A DNA stretch of 64,000 nt from Rhodospirillum centenum SW (GCF_000016185.1 NC_011420.2:888501-952500); one strand, 5' to 3'. Counted from the stretch's first letter, positions 1 through 8,608 are shown. Made by a program: numbers and translations. Notes: a model not told the origin generated them from the letters alone.

Positions 1-117
1 CGGTACCTCTGCCGGGGCTCTGGCGCCTGGGTCCCTTTCACGGGACAAAGCACCGTGCACTTCGGTGGAGAACCGAAGGGAGAGGCCGTAAGGCCCATAA
101 GGAGAAGGACAAACAGA

Positions 118-1185
118 ATGAAACTTCGCCACATGCTCTTGGGCTCGGCCATCGCCTTGGTCGTGCCGGCCGCCGCGTCGGCCCAGCAGGCCACGGGCGA
201 GGGCTTCTATGTCGGTGCCCAGACCGGTATCAACTGGCTCCAGGATACCGAGTTCGACGGTGCCATCCGCAACACGGCCACCTTCGACGGCGCCTGGACC
301 GGCGTGATCGAGGGCGGTTACCGTCTCGGTAACGGCTTCCGCTTCGGCGCCGAGGTCGGCTACACCGACCATACCATTGACGAGATCAAGGGCGGTGCTG
401 CCGGCCGCGCCGGCGGTGCGGGCGATATCAACGCCTGGACCTTCATGGCGACCGCCTACTACGACATCGACACCGGCACGGCCTTCCGGCCCTACATCGG
501 CCTCGGCGGCGGCGTGATCCGCGCGAAGGTCGATGGCGCCGCCGATGTCTTCGCAGCCGGCAACCGGGTCTCCGACAGCGACAGCGCCCTGGCCTATCAG
601 GTCGCGGCCGGCGTTGCCTATGCCGTGTCGCCGAACCTGGACCTGACCCTGGGCTACCGCTTCCTGGGCAGCGAGGATCTGGACATCCGCCCGACCGGCG
701 GCACCCAGTTCGACACCGACTACCAGAGCCACTCCGTGCTGGTCGGCGTCCGCTGGACCTTCGGTGCGGCCCCGGCGCCGACCCCGGCGCCCGAGCCTGC
801 GCCCGCTCCCGTGGCGCAGCCGGCCCCGCCGCCGCCCCCGCCGGCGCCGGCGATCACCCGCAACTTCACCGTCTTCTTCGACTGGGACAAGGCGACCCTG
901 ACCCCGGACGCGGAGAAGGTGTTGCAGTCGGTCGCCGCCGACGCCCGCACCGGCGGTATCGCCGCGCTGCAGGTCACCGGCCACGCCGACACGTCCGGCC
1001 CGGCCGACTACAACCAGCGCCTGTCCATGCGCCGGGCCGAGGCCGTGCGGGACTACCTGATCGCCCAGGGCATCCCGGCCGGCGAAATTGCGATCGAGGG
1101 CCGTGGCGAGACCGATCCGCTGGTTCCGACCGCGGACGGTGTGCGCGAGCCGTCCAACCGCCGCGGGGTCATCATCTTCCCCTGA
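118..1185 (+). CDS. OmpA-like outer membrane porin (first tandem copy)
   Basis: This 355-residue protein should anchor the outer membrane to peptidoglycan. A Sec signal peptide ends near residue 22 (AAASA). Residues ~25-220 are rich in alternating aromatic/Gly segments ending in RWTF, as expected of an 8-strand beta barrel. A Pro/Ala linker (~221-250) follows, then an OmpA C-terminal domain with GHADTSG, NQRLS..RAE..R and GRGETD, the peptidoglycan-binding signature. I chose the ATG at 118 because AAGGAGAAGG sits just upstream and the signal peptide starts there; upstream in-frame codons only add a charged leader. A terminator hairpin follows at 1211-1240. The next gene is a close paralogue, so this is a tandem duplication. 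The substrate, if it forms a pore, is unknown. Confidence 0.93.
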   Translation: MKLRHMLLGSAIALVVPAAASAQQATGEGFYVGAQTGINWLQDTEFDGAIRNTATFDGAWTGVIEGGYRLGNGFRFGAEVGYTDHTIDEIKGGAAGRAGGAGDINAWTFMATAYYDIDTGTAFRPYIGLGGGVIRAKVDGAADVFAAGNRVSDSDSALAYQVAAGVAYAVSPNLDLTLGYRFLGSEDLDIRPTGGTQFDTDYQSHSVLVGVRWTFGAAPAPTPAPEPAPAPVAQPAPPPPPPAPAITRNFTVFFDWDKATLTPDAEKVLQSVAADARTGGIAALQVTGHADTSGPADYNQRLSMRRAEAVRDYLIAQGIPAGEIAIEGRGETDPLVPTADGVREPSNRRGVIIFP

Positions 1186-1210
1186 GCGGAAAGTCCGTTT
1201 CACGACGGGA

Positions 1211-1240
1211 AAGGGGGCGTCCTTCGGGGCGCCCCTTTTT
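1211..1240 (+). terminator. Rho-independent terminator after first OmpA gene
   Basis: A GC-rich inverted repeat (AAGGGGGCG ... CGCCCCTT) is followed directly by a run of T residues at 1236-1240. It lies 25 bases past the stop codon of the first porin, so the two porin genes are probably transcribed separately. Confidence 0.8.
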
Positions 1241-1445
1241 CGTTGCGGGATCCGGACGGGTGGACTGTGGCGGGACCTGTCCTGTCGGTATAGTTGCATG
1301 AAGGTCACGCCCGATCCAATTCGTTGCCGTCTGTGAAGTATTCTTTCGCTTGAGGCTCTTTTTGCGGTGGAGTTGCGTCTGCCTTCCCGCAGACGCCGTC
1401 CTCGGACGGCTGCCGGAGCGGCGAGCCGCAAAAGGAGGAAGAGGG

Positions 1446-2516
1446 ATGAAACTTCGCAATGCGCTGCTCGGGGGCGTGGTGGTCCTGGTTCTGCCACAGG
1501 GGCTGGCTGCCCGGACCGTCGAGGGACCCTATCTCGGTGTCCAGGGGGGCTACACCTGGGCGAAGGACATCGAGGCGAGCCTGTCGACGGTCCGCAACGA
1601 CATCGAGTTGAAGGACGGCTACACGCTGCTGGTCGAGGGGGGCTACCGTCTCGGAAACGGCATCCGGGCGGGTGTCGAGATCGGCCGGAGCGAGAGCACG
1701 ATCGGCGACATCGCCGGCGGGCTGCCCGGCCGGGCCGGCGGCGCGGGGGATGTCAGCGCCTGGACCTTCATGGGCGTGCTCTACTACGAGTTCGCGGGGA
1801 TGAGCCGCTTCCGGCCCTATCTCGGGGTCGGTGCCGGCATGGCTTCGGTCGGGCTGAACGATGCCGGTGAGCTGTTCGCGCCCGGCCTGATCGTTGACGA
1901 GGACGACCGCGCCGTCGCCTGGCAGCTCGCGGCCGGTGTGAGCTACGCGCTCTCTCCGACCCTGGATCTGACCCTGGGCTACCGCTTCCTGGACACCGGC
2001 ACGGTGAAGATCCGGGCAGCCGGCGCGGGTCTCGGATCGGCCCCCGTTGATTTCGACTACCAGAGCCATACGGCACTCGTCGGCCTGCGCTGGACCTTCG
2101 GTGCCGCTCCGGCATCCGTCCCGGCACCCGAGCCCGCTCCGGCGCCCGTAGTGCCGCCGGCCCCGCCGCCGCCGGCGCCGGCGATCACCCGCAACTTCAC
2201 GGTCTTCTTCGACTGGGACAGGTCCGATCTGACCGCCGATGCCCGGCAGGTGCTGCGCTCGGTCGCCGGGGATGCCCGCAGCGGCAACATCTTCGCCGTC
2301 CAGGTGACCGGCCACGCCGACACCTCCGGTCCGGCCGACTACAACCAGCGTCTGTCCATACGCCGGGCGGAGGCAGTGCGCGATTTCCTGATCACGCAGG
2401 GCATTCCGGCCGATCAGATCGCCATCGAGGGCCGCGGCGAAACCGATCCCCTGGTTCCGACCGCGGACGGTGTGCGTGAACCGTCCAACCGCCGCTCCGT
2501 CATCATCTTCCCGTAG
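1446..2516 (+). CDS. OmpA-like outer membrane porin (second tandem copy)
   Basis: This 356-residue paralogue of the preceding porin has the same architecture: signal peptide (MKLRNALLGG..., ending near AARA/T), beta-barrel region closing with RWTF, Pro/Ala linker, and a C-terminal OmpA domain with GHADTSG and GRGETD. The C-terminal domains of the two copies are nearly identical while the barrel loops differ, so surface parts have diverged and the peptidoglycan anchor is conserved. The start is set by AAAGGAGGAAGAGGG directly upstream of the ATG. A perfect hairpin follows at 2539-2566. Confidence 0.93.
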   Translation: MKLRNALLGGVVVLVLPQGLAARTVEGPYLGVQGGYTWAKDIEASLSTVRNDIELKDGYTLLVEGGYRLGNGIRAGVEIGRSESTIGDIAGGLPGRAGGAGDVSAWTFMGVLYYEFAGMSRFRPYLGVGAGMASVGLNDAGELFAPGLIVDEDDRAVAWQLAAGVSYALSPTLDLTLGYRFLDTGTVKIRAAGAGLGSAPVDFDYQSHTALVGLRWTFGAAPASVPAPEPAPAPVVPPAPPPPAPAITRNFTVFFDWDRSDLTADARQVLRSVAGDARSGNIFAVQVTGHADTSGPADYNQRLSIRRAEAVRDFLITQGIPADQIAIEGRGETDPLVPTADGVREPSNRRSVIIFP

Positions 2517-2538
2517 CCGGCAGCCCGTATCGGGTGGG

Positions 2539-2566
2539 GAAGGGGGCATCCTCGGGTGCCCCCTTC
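2539..2566 (+). terminator. Terminator hairpin after second OmpA gene
   Basis: A perfect 10-bp stem (GAAGGGGGCA / TGCCCCCTTC) encloses an 8-base loop, 22 bases after the stop of the second porin and before the convergent regulator gene ending at 2580. There is only a weak T stretch, so it could work in both directions. Confidence 0.7.
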
Positions 2567-2579
2567 TGTCTCGGGGGGC

Positions 2580-3230
2580 TCAGAGGCGCGGCTCGATCCC
2601 GTTGGACAGCGCCCACATCGCGGCCTGGGTGCGGTTCTGCACACGCAGTTTCCGCAGCAGCGCCTTGAAGTGCATCTTCACCGTGGATTCGGCCACGTTC
2701 AGGCGGCTGGCGATGTCCTTGTTTGAGCCGCCGCCCAGCAGACAGCTCAGGATTTCCCGCTCCCGCACCGTCAGCAGGTCGGGGCCACGGCCCGGTTCGT
2801 CCGCCGGTCCGGGACTCTCCGTGGCGGTGGTCGAGAGAGCTGCCGCCGGCAGCACGCGCTGCCCCAGCATGACCAGATGCAGGGTCCGCCGCACCGCTTC
2901 CAGGGGCATCGCCTTCGACAGGCAGGCGTCGGCCGCGCTCTCCTGACAGGCGCACAGGATGTCGCCGTCCAATGCCCCGGTCAGCACCACCAGCCCGGCC
3001 TCGGGCGCGGCTTTCCGCAGCCGGGCGATCTGGTCTGCCACGGGAAGCGGGTCGGAGATGCCGGCCGGGTCCAGGATGATGACGGCCGGCGTCGATCCGG
3101 CTTCCAGTTCGGTCAGGGCGGCGGCAAGGCTCGCCACCACCGGCGCCACCAGCAGTCCGGTTTCCGCGAGCAGGGCGCTGAGTCCCGCACCGAACAGAAG
3201 ATCGTGGTCGATCAACATGATCGTCCGCAT
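2580..3230 (-). CDS. NarL/FixJ-type response regulator (LuxR HTH)
   Basis: This is a 216-residue two-domain transcription factor. The N-terminal receiver (~1-125) has the acidic pair in LIDHD (D8/D10), the likely phospho-acceptor D54 in IILDPAG, T84 and K106, so phosphorylation looks possible. The C-terminal LuxR-type helix-turn-helix (~153-212) contains LTVREREIL and NKDIASRLNVAESTVK. The start at MRTIMLIDHD was chosen because it puts the receiver at its usual N-terminus; a longer form would add 15 residues. No sensor kinase lies beside it. It faces a second LuxR-type regulator across an AT-rich gap, which suggests cross-regulation. Confidence 0.88.
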   Translation of the reverse strand: MRTIMLIDHDLLFGAGLSALLAETGLLVAPVVASLAAALTELEAGSTPAVIILDPAGISDPLPVADQIARLRKAAPEAGLVVLTGALDGDILCACQESAADACLSKAMPLEAVRRTLHLVMLGQRVLPAAALSTTATESPGPADEPGRGPDLLTVREREILSCLLGGGSNKDIASRLNVAESTVKMHFKALLRKLRVQNRTQAAMWALSNGIEPRL

Positions 3231-3489
3231 GCCGGCCTCCGCCTCAAGGTCGAGAATTCCCGGAAACAGATTCAATTTTAGGAAAAGTTTTCATTAAATG
3301 TTGTCGGCATCAAGAAATTAAATGGTTAATAAATCCGCATTTTTTGAATAGATACCGCAAGTGGTACAGACTAGACTAAGGCGCACGGCAATGCTAGCGT
3401 CTCATGGAAAGCTGTACTGGTACCACGATGCGCGCGCGATGCGCTGTCATCTTGTCTGCCGGTGTGCTGATCCGGGTGGGGAGGCGGCC
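3231..3489. promoter_or_regulatory. AT-rich divergent promoter region between two LuxR-type regulators
   Basis: About 260 bases separate the two divergent regulator genes. The stretch ~3270-3360 is strikingly AT-rich for this genome (AATTTTAGGAAAAG, ATTAAATGGTTAATAAAT). A 7-bp inverted repeat, GTGGTAC (3361-3367) and GTACCAC (3420-3426), with the palindrome TGGTACCA inside the right arm, is a candidate operator. It presumably holds both promoters; I could not assign -10/-35 elements with confidence. Confidence 0.5.
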
Positions 3490-4209
3490 ATGTCTATCCT
3501 GTTCAGCGAAACGATGCCCGTTCAGGCTTTTCCGGCAGGGATGATGACGTCGGCCCGGGTGCCGGGAACCGTTCAACGGCCGGGTGTCCGCCGCATCGTC
3601 GTGGTCGGGGATCCGCCGTCCACGGACGGGGGGGCAGATGCCCTGGTGGCGCGGGCCGTGCCAGGCGCCGTCGCCGTGGAGGCGCTGTCGTCGGGCCATG
3701 CCCGCGACCTCTGCCGCGCCTTCGGCGCCGATCTGCTGCTGCTCGACCTGGATGCCGTCATGCCGTCCGATGCGTCGGTGCTCGCGGCGCTGGTCCGGGA
3801 CGTCGCCCCCGTGCCCGTGCTGCTGCTGTCGGGCGATGCCGGCCCCGGCGCCGTGCGTGCGGCCGTCTCCGCCGGGGCCCGGGGCCTGCTGCCGAAATCG
3901 GCCGGGCCGGAGGCGCTGGAGCACGCGATCGCCCTGGTTCTGACGGGGGTCGATCTGATCCCCCTGCCGCGCTTTCCGCACGGTCGGGCGGACGGGATCG
4001 GGCTGTCCCCGACGGACCGGCTGAAGCGCCTCACCGCCCGCCAGCGGGAAATCTACGATCTGCTCCGGGAGGGCCGTTCCAACAAGGAGATGGCGCGGCG
4101 GCTCGGCATGCGGGAGGGCACCGTGAAGGTGCATGTCCGGACCATCCTCCAGAAGCTGGACGTTCACAACCGGACCCAGGCGGCACTGCTGGGGGCGCTG
4201 CTGCCGTAA
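3490..4209 (+). CDS. LuxR-family response regulator with atypical receiver
   Basis: This is a 239-residue protein. The receiver-like domain (~33-150) keeps a probable phospho-Asp in LLLLDLDAVMP (D86 or D88), a Ser in LLLSGD and K136 in LLPKSAG. The usual N-terminal acidic pair is reduced to one Asp (D41 in VVVGDPP), so phosphorylation may be weak or absent. The C-terminal LuxR helix-turn-helix (~178-236) has LTARQREIYDLL and NKEMARRLGMREGTVKVHV. The start at 3490 is supported by GGGGAGG nine bases upstream. It is divergent from the regulator ending at 2580 and resembles it in domain order, so the pair may descend from one duplication. Confidence 0.85.
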   Translation: MSILFSETMPVQAFPAGMMTSARVPGTVQRPGVRRIVVVGDPPSTDGGADALVARAVPGAVAVEALSSGHARDLCRAFGADLLLLDLDAVMPSDASVLAALVRDVAPVPVLLLSGDAGPGAVRAAVSAGARGLLPKSAGPEALEHAIALVLTGVDLIPLPRFPHGRADGIGLSPTDRLKRLTARQREIYDLLREGRSNKEMARRLGMREGTVKVHVRTILQKLDVHNRTQAALLGALLP

Positions 4210-4307
4210 CGGCGGGCTTCCGGAGCGGGTCGGGGAACGCCCCGGGCCCGTGGCTGTTCCGGGGCGGAGGGCGAACCGTGCCCACGTAACCAGCGGAGCG
4301 GTCGATC

Positions 4308-4826
4308 GTGAACAGGTCCCAGACGTTCATCTCCAACACCCTGCCGTTCGGCCCCGTCAATGTCGGTCCCGCCGAGCGGATGGTGACGGCCGGTCTCGGG
4401 GGCACCCTGCTGCTGGCAGGGCTCGGCCGTGGAGGCCCGGGTGGCACCCTGGCGGTGCTGGCCGGCGGCCTGCTGCTGACCCGTGCCGTCACCGGCCACT
4501 GTCCCGCCTATCGGGCCATGGGCATCACCGGGACCGGGCAGACCGGCCAGTCGGGACAGGTCCCCCCGATGCATCGGCCCCAGGGCAGGGCCGGCGGCGG
4601 GCTGGCACCCGACCTGCCGCGTGCCGGCCGCGACAACCCGGCCTATCCCCGGACCCCGGACAACGGTGTGGCGGAGGTTCTGCGCCGTCCCGGCGGGAAG
4701 GCCCGTCCCACGCGCACTTGGCTGGAAGAGGAGGATCTGGTGGAGCAGGCATCGGAGATGTCCTTCCCCGCCAGCGATCCGCCCGCCTATACCGCGGAAA
4801 GCTCCGACGGCGCTCCCCGCCGCTGA
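4308..4826 (+). CDS. DUF2892 (YgaP-type) membrane protein with acidic tail
   Basis: This is a 172-residue protein with a GTG start. Residues ~17-70 resemble the DUF2892/YgaP transmembrane family: an N-terminal NVGPAERMVTAGLGG segment, two hydrophobic helices (~27-40 and ~47-60) and the CPAYRAMGI end motif. The ~100-residue C-terminal extension is unusual for the family. It is Pro/Gly/Arg-rich and ends with the acidic segment EEEDLVEQASEMSFPASDPP, a motif I have seen in small alphaproteobacterial hypothetical proteins. The function is unknown. It lies between a regulator and a phasin gene on the same strand. Confidence 0.7.
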   Translation: MNRSQTFISNTLPFGPVNVGPAERMVTAGLGGTLLLAGLGRGGPGGTLAVLAGGLLLTRAVTGHCPAYRAMGITGTGQTGQSGQVPPMHRPQGRAGGGLAPDLPRAGRDNPAYPRTPDNGVAEVLRRPGGKARPTRTWLEEEDLVEQASEMSFPASDPPAYTAESSDGAPRR

Positions 4827-5095
4827 GGCGAAATCCCCGGGCTGCGGTCCCGGGGGGGACGACCTTGGAGGTAATCCGGAGTAATGGTCGTGCGCGCAGC
4901 GGCAGAGGCCGTTTCCGCGCCACCTCCGGATGCGGATATGCTAATAATGCGGCGCAGCATGAACGGCGGCCTTCCCGCGCTCCCGGTGGGCGGGAAAGGG
5001 TCGGAACATGCCCGCGGCCGGATTCCAGGCCGGACAGACCACCGCATCAGACACAGATCACCGCATCAGACACTGCCCATTCTCTGGAGGAACCC

Positions 5096-5782
5096 ATGGC
5101 GAACGAGAAGGATACGGCTTCCGGGCGCGAGACGGCCGCCCGCGAGACTGCTGGCAAGGACGCGGCGACCCGTGAAGCATCGGCCCGCGAGGCGACGTCC
5201 CGGCGGACCGGTGAGCGGGAAGCCGCCAAGGACACCACCGGCAAGGATACCGGCACCAAGGAGGAGACCGTGCGCGATACCGTCCGGGAGGCGGCGGGCA
5301 CGGCCGGGGAGGCAGCCCACGGGACAGCCGCAGCGGTCGAGCGGACGGCGGGCGCTCTGCTCTCCGCCGGTGCCGATACGGCCGGGCGGACCGCAGTGGT
5401 CGCCCGCAACGCTGCCGATGCCGCCCGGGACCAGACCGCCCGCGCCGGGCGGGAAGCGGCGGACAGGACCGTCCGCAGTGTCGAGACCATGGTGCAGATG
5501 CAGAGCATCATGGCGGACGGTGTCCAGACCTTCTGGAAGGAGTGGATGGACTATACCCAGGGGTCGGTGCAGCGCTGGGCCGACCAGATGCAGAACCTGC
5601 TGCGGGCGCGCACGATGCAGGATGTCATCGCCACCCAGTCGGACATCGTCCGGGAGGAGATGGAGCACATGGTCCGGCGGTCGATCCGCCTGTCGGAACT
5701 GGCGTCGCAGTCCACCGATGCTGCCATGCGGCAGCTCCGCACCGGGAACCGTCCACAGGACGACGAGCGTCGGGCGGCCTGA
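5096..5782 (+). CDS. Phasin-family protein with LEA-like repeat N-terminus
   Basis: This is a 228-residue protein. Residues ~110-205 match the phasin pattern: amphipathic helices without Cys, with ADRTVRSVETMVQMQ, FWKEWMDYTQGSVQR and aromatic-rich segments. Phasins coat polyhydroxyalkanoate granules or act in general stress. The first ~105 residues are almost entirely charged and small residues in a repeating pattern (ETAARETAGKDAATREAS and similar), like late-embryogenesis-abundant (LEA) proteins. The ATG at 5096 is preceded by TCTGGAGG. A strong terminator follows at 5801. No PHA synthase gene is nearby, so granule binding is inferred from family only. Confidence 0.78.
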   Translation: MANEKDTASGRETAARETAGKDAATREASAREATSRRTGEREAAKDTTGKDTGTKEETVRDTVREAAGTAGEAAHGTAAAVERTAGALLSAGADTAGRTAVVARNAADAARDQTARAGREAADRTVRSVETMVQMQSIMADGVQTFWKEWMDYTQGSVQRWADQMQNLLRARTMQDVIATQSDIVREEMEHMVRRSIRLSELASQSTDAAMRQLRTGNRPQDDERRAA

Positions 5783-5800
5783 TCCTGCCCGATCGGTCAG

Positions 5801-5834
5801 AGGGCGCCCCGGCCGGGCCGTGGGCGCCCTTTTC
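5801..5834 (+). terminator. Terminator after phasin gene
   Basis: The 9-bp perfect stem AGGGCGCCC / GGGCGCCCT, with a GC-rich inner loop, is followed by TTTT at 5830-5833. It lies 18 bases past the phasin stop and just before the convergent rlmJ gene. Confidence 0.85.
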
Positions 5835-5846
5835 CTGTCCGTTCCC

Positions 5847-6686
5847 TTACTCGCCCCTGATCCACTCCGTCCGGCCGCCGCCGGCGCGGAATCCCAGGGC
5901 CGAGTGCAGGGCCGGCAGGACGCGCTCCAGCGCCGCGTCCGTCTGCCAGGGCGGATTCACCAGGATCATGCCCGAACCGTTCAGCCGGTCGTGCCGGTCG
6001 TCGATGCCCCAGATCAGCTCGGCCGCCAGGACCCGGGGAATGCCGGTATCCTCCAGCGCCTGATGCAGGCGCCAGACGGCGGCCCGGTCCTTCACCGGAT
6101 ACCAGAGCGCATAGACGCCCGTGGACCAGCGCCGCCAGGCCAGCTTCAGCCCTTCGACCAGACGCACGATTTCGTCCTCCGCCTCGAAGGGCGGGTCGAT
6201 CAGCACAAGGCCGCGCTTTTCCTTCGGCGGCAGATGGGCCTTCAGCGCCAGCCAGCCGTCCATGTGATGGACAGCCACCTGCCGGTCGCTGTGGAACTCC
6301 GCCTTCAGGGTGGCGACGTCCTCGGGGTGCAGTTCGGCCAGGATCAGCCGGTCGCCTTCACGCAGAAAGGACCGTGCCAGCCGGGGCGATCCGGGATACC
6401 AGCGAACGCCGGTTCCGTCGTTCAGGGCGCGCACGGCGTCGAGATAGGGCTCCAGCTCCGCCGGCGGGGGCAGGGGGCTCGCCAGCAGGCGGCGGATGCC
6501 CTCGTCGGCTTCGCGGGTGCGCCGCGCCTCCTCTCCGTCCAGATCGTAGCGGCCGATCCCGGCATGGCTGTCCAGCACGCAGAAGGGCGCCGGCTTGGCC
6601 CGCAGCCGCTCCAGCAGCAGGGCCAGGACGGCGTGCTTCATGACGTCGGCGGCATTGCCGGCATGGAAGGCGTGGCGGTAGTTCAT
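5847..6686 (-). CDS. rlmJ: 23S rRNA (adenine-2030-N6)-methyltransferase RlmJ
   Basis: This 279-residue protein is the usual length for RlmJ, which methylates N6 of A2030 in 23S rRNA using S-adenosylmethionine. It starts with the family hallmark MNYRHAFHAGNAADVMKH (1-18). The SAM-binding loop follows at DSHAGIGRYDL (~39-49), and the catalytic DPPF motif is at residues 164-167. The ATG at 6686 was chosen because the family motif begins there; longer starts add unrelated residues. The DMT transporter gene upstream ends only 13 bases before it, so the two may be co-transcribed. Confidence 0.96.
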   Translation of the reverse strand: MNYRHAFHAGNAADVMKHAVLALLLERLRAKPAPFCVLDSHAGIGRYDLDGEEARRTREADEGIRRLLASPLPPPAELEPYLDAVRALNDGTGVRWYPGSPRLARSFLREGDRLILAELHPEDVATLKAEFHSDRQVAVHHMDGWLALKAHLPPKEKRGLVLIDPPFEAEDEIVRLVEGLKLAWRRWSTGVYALWYPVKDRAAVWRLHQALEDTGIPRVLAAELIWGIDDRHDRLNGSGMILVNPPWQTDAALERVLPALHSALGFRAGGGRTEWIRGE

Positions 6687-6699
6687 CGGGGCTCGGGTC

Positions 6700-7665
6700 C
6701 TAGGGCAGCTCGCCACGCAGACGGACAGGCGGGGTCCTGCTGACGCCCAGCCGGATCTCGCGCAGGGTGATGTAGACGCCGCTGCCGATCACGATGGCCG
6801 CCCCGATCCAGACAGCGGTCTCCGGGACCTCGTCCCAGATCAGGTAGCCGTACAGCGTCGCCCACACCATCGCGGTATAGTCGAACGGCGCGACCACCGC
6901 CACCGGGGCGGAGCGGTAGGCCCGGGTCAGCAGGAGCTGCGCCACCCCGCCGAACAGGCCGATGGTCACCAGCAGCAGCAGTCCCTTCAGGTCCGGCATG
7001 ACGAACTGGAAGGGCAGCAGGATGCCGCTCGCCACGCAGGCCGTGATCATGAACCAGAAGACGATGGTGGTGCTCGGCTCCGTCGCCGACAGGCGGCGGA
7101 TGGAGATCATGGCCAGCGCGGCAGAGGCAGCCCCCGCCAGCGCCAGCACGCTGCCCAGCACCATGCCTTCCGTGGTGGCGCCGGCCGGCACATCGCCGCT
7201 CAGGCCCAGCTTCGGGCTCAGCATCACCAGCACGCCGCAGAAGCCCAGGATCAGGGCCAGGGTGCGGCGCCAGCGCACCCGCTCGCCCAGGATCAGCACG
7301 GCCAGCACGGTGGTGAACAGCGGTGCGGTGAAACCCAGGGCCGCCGCGTTCGCCAGGGGCAGCATCATGATGGCCGCGAAGCCGCAGGCCATGGCCGTGA
7401 CGCCGGCAGCGCACCGCCAGGCGTGTCCCCAGGGGCGTTCGGTGCGCAGACTGCGCAGCCCGCCCGCCGCCCTTATCATCGGCCAGATCGAGATGAGCGC
7501 GAAGAAGGCACGGAAGAAGACGATCTGGCTCAGCGGATAGGTGTCGCCCAGCGCCTTCACCATCGCATTCATGCTGGCGAACAGAAAGATCGCCAGGGCC
7601 ATGCTGCCGACGGCGGAGGCGATGGAAACGGTGGGGGAGTCGGCCTGCGCCGGTGGGAGCGGCAT
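6700..7665 (-). CDS. DMT-superfamily (EamA) transporter
   Basis: This is a 321-residue integral membrane protein with about ten hydrophobic helices in two repeated halves, as in EamA/RhaT-type drug/metabolite exporters. Typical motifs are visible: FLFASMNAMVKALG in helix 1, ANAAALGFTAPLFTTVLAVLILGERV at the end of the first EamA repeat, and APFDYTAMVWATLYGYLIWDEVP in the second. The substrate cannot be read from sequence. The start at MPLPPAQ is one option; an internal Met close to helix 1 is possible. It lies directly upstream of rlmJ on the same strand. Confidence 0.9.
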   Translation of the reverse strand: MPLPPAQADSPTVSIASAVGSMALAIFLFASMNAMVKALGDTYPLSQIVFFRAFFALISIWPMIRAAGGLRSLRTERPWGHAWRCAAGVTAMACGFAAIMMLPLANAAALGFTAPLFTTVLAVLILGERVRWRRTLALILGFCGVLVMLSPKLGLSGDVPAGATTEGMVLGSVLALAGAASAALAMISIRRLSATEPSTTIVFWFMITACVASGILLPFQFVMPDLKGLLLLVTIGLFGGVAQLLLTRAYRSAPVAVVAPFDYTAMVWATLYGYLIWDEVPETAVWIGAAIVIGSGVYITLREIRLGVSRTPPVRLRGELP

Positions 7666-7842
7666 GGGGTCGCGGGGGCGGTGCGGGGGCGACCCGGAGG
7701 ATGGGCCTCCCGGTGCGTCTGCGCCAAGCCTTCCCTGAGCATGGCAGGGTCCAGCCTGGGGACCGGGAGCCACTGTTCCGGAGCGGCAGGGGGACTGTGG
7801 TCGCCCCGTGCGGGCTGAAGGCTGCGCGGGCGTCAACCCGGG

Positions 7843-7890
7843 GGATATCAGCGTGGGAGGATATCAGCCCAGGGGGATATCCCGGTGCGG
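7843..7890. repeat. 16-bp tandem repeat containing GGATATC (three copies)
   Basis: GGATATC recurs at 7843, 7859 and 7875, exactly 16 bases apart. The first two units share GGATATCAGC, and a degenerate fourth (GGGATCAGC) starts near 7891. The array lies between the transporter gene start and the stop of the lytic transglycosylase. It could be a protein-binding array or a slippage product. Confidence 0.75.
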
Positions 7891-7894
7891 GGGA

Positions 7895-8608
7895 TCAGCT
7901 CAGCGGATCCAGGGCGGCTTGCTGGAAGGCTCGGCGGGTCCGCGGGGCGATCGACGCTTCCTGCCGCTTGCCGCAGTTCGCGGCGTCCACCAGGGCCACC
8001 TCGGTCACGCCCAGGGCGGCAAGCTGGCGTTGAACCTTGCACTGGTAGGTGCGGGCCGTCTTGCCGGCACTGCCGTTGTAGCGGGCCACGGCCTTGGCCC
8101 AGCTTCCCGTCTCGTTCCGCAGCCGCACCAGATACCGGGCGGCATAGCCGACATTGTGCTGAGGATCGACGATCTTCTCGACCGGTCGGAAGGCGGCGCT
8201 GTGATGCGCCAGGGAGATCTGCATGCAGCCGGCAGTGACGGCGCCGCGGACCTGACCGCGCCCGTCACGCAGATAGCTTGCGGCCTCGGTCTCCGACCGG
8301 GCGTAGACGGCGCGGCCCTTCACATTCACGGCGAAGGGGGAGGGCAGGCCGTCCTGACCGCTTTCCACCAGCGCCACGGCCAGCATCAGGCCGCGCGGGA
8401 TGCCGTGTTCCTTTTCCGCCTTCAGGATATGATCGACGCAACTGTCGGCGCGGGCGGTTCCGGCAGCGGCCAGAAGGCAGACGGCGGAGGCTGCGAGGAA
8501 GCGTGCCAGCCGCGGGCGCCGGACGGGGGAGATATCGGGATCGGCCACATCGGGAACGGACTCAGGGCGAGGAAGCTCGGTTCTCCGCCGGCGCATCCGC
8601 TCCATCAT
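7895..8608 (-). CDS. Lytic transglycosylase (SLT domain), exported
   Basis: This is a 237-residue protein that should cleave peptidoglycan glycan strands in the periplasm. An N-terminal Arg-rich stretch leads into a signal sequence (~34-54, ending TARA). The SLT/lysozyme-like domain has the catalytic Glu in ALVESGQDG (E82), GCMQIS (~128-133) and the late YNGSAGK motif. The cytoplasmic leader before the signal sequence is longer than usual, so translation could start further in. No partner gene is adjacent; such enzymes often serve wall turnover or insertion of envelope-spanning machines. Confidence 0.87.
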   Translation of the reverse strand: MMERMRRRRTELPRPESVPDVADPDISPVRRPRLARFLAASAVCLLAAAGTARADSCVDHILKAEKEHGIPRGLMLAVALVESGQDGLPSPFAVNVKGRAVYARSETEAASYLRDGRGQVRGAVTAGCMQISLAHHSAAFRPVEKIVDPQHNVGYAARYLVRLRNETGSWAKAVARYNGSAGKTARTYQCKVQRQLAALGVTEVALVDAANCGKRQEASIAPRTRRAFQQAALDPLS

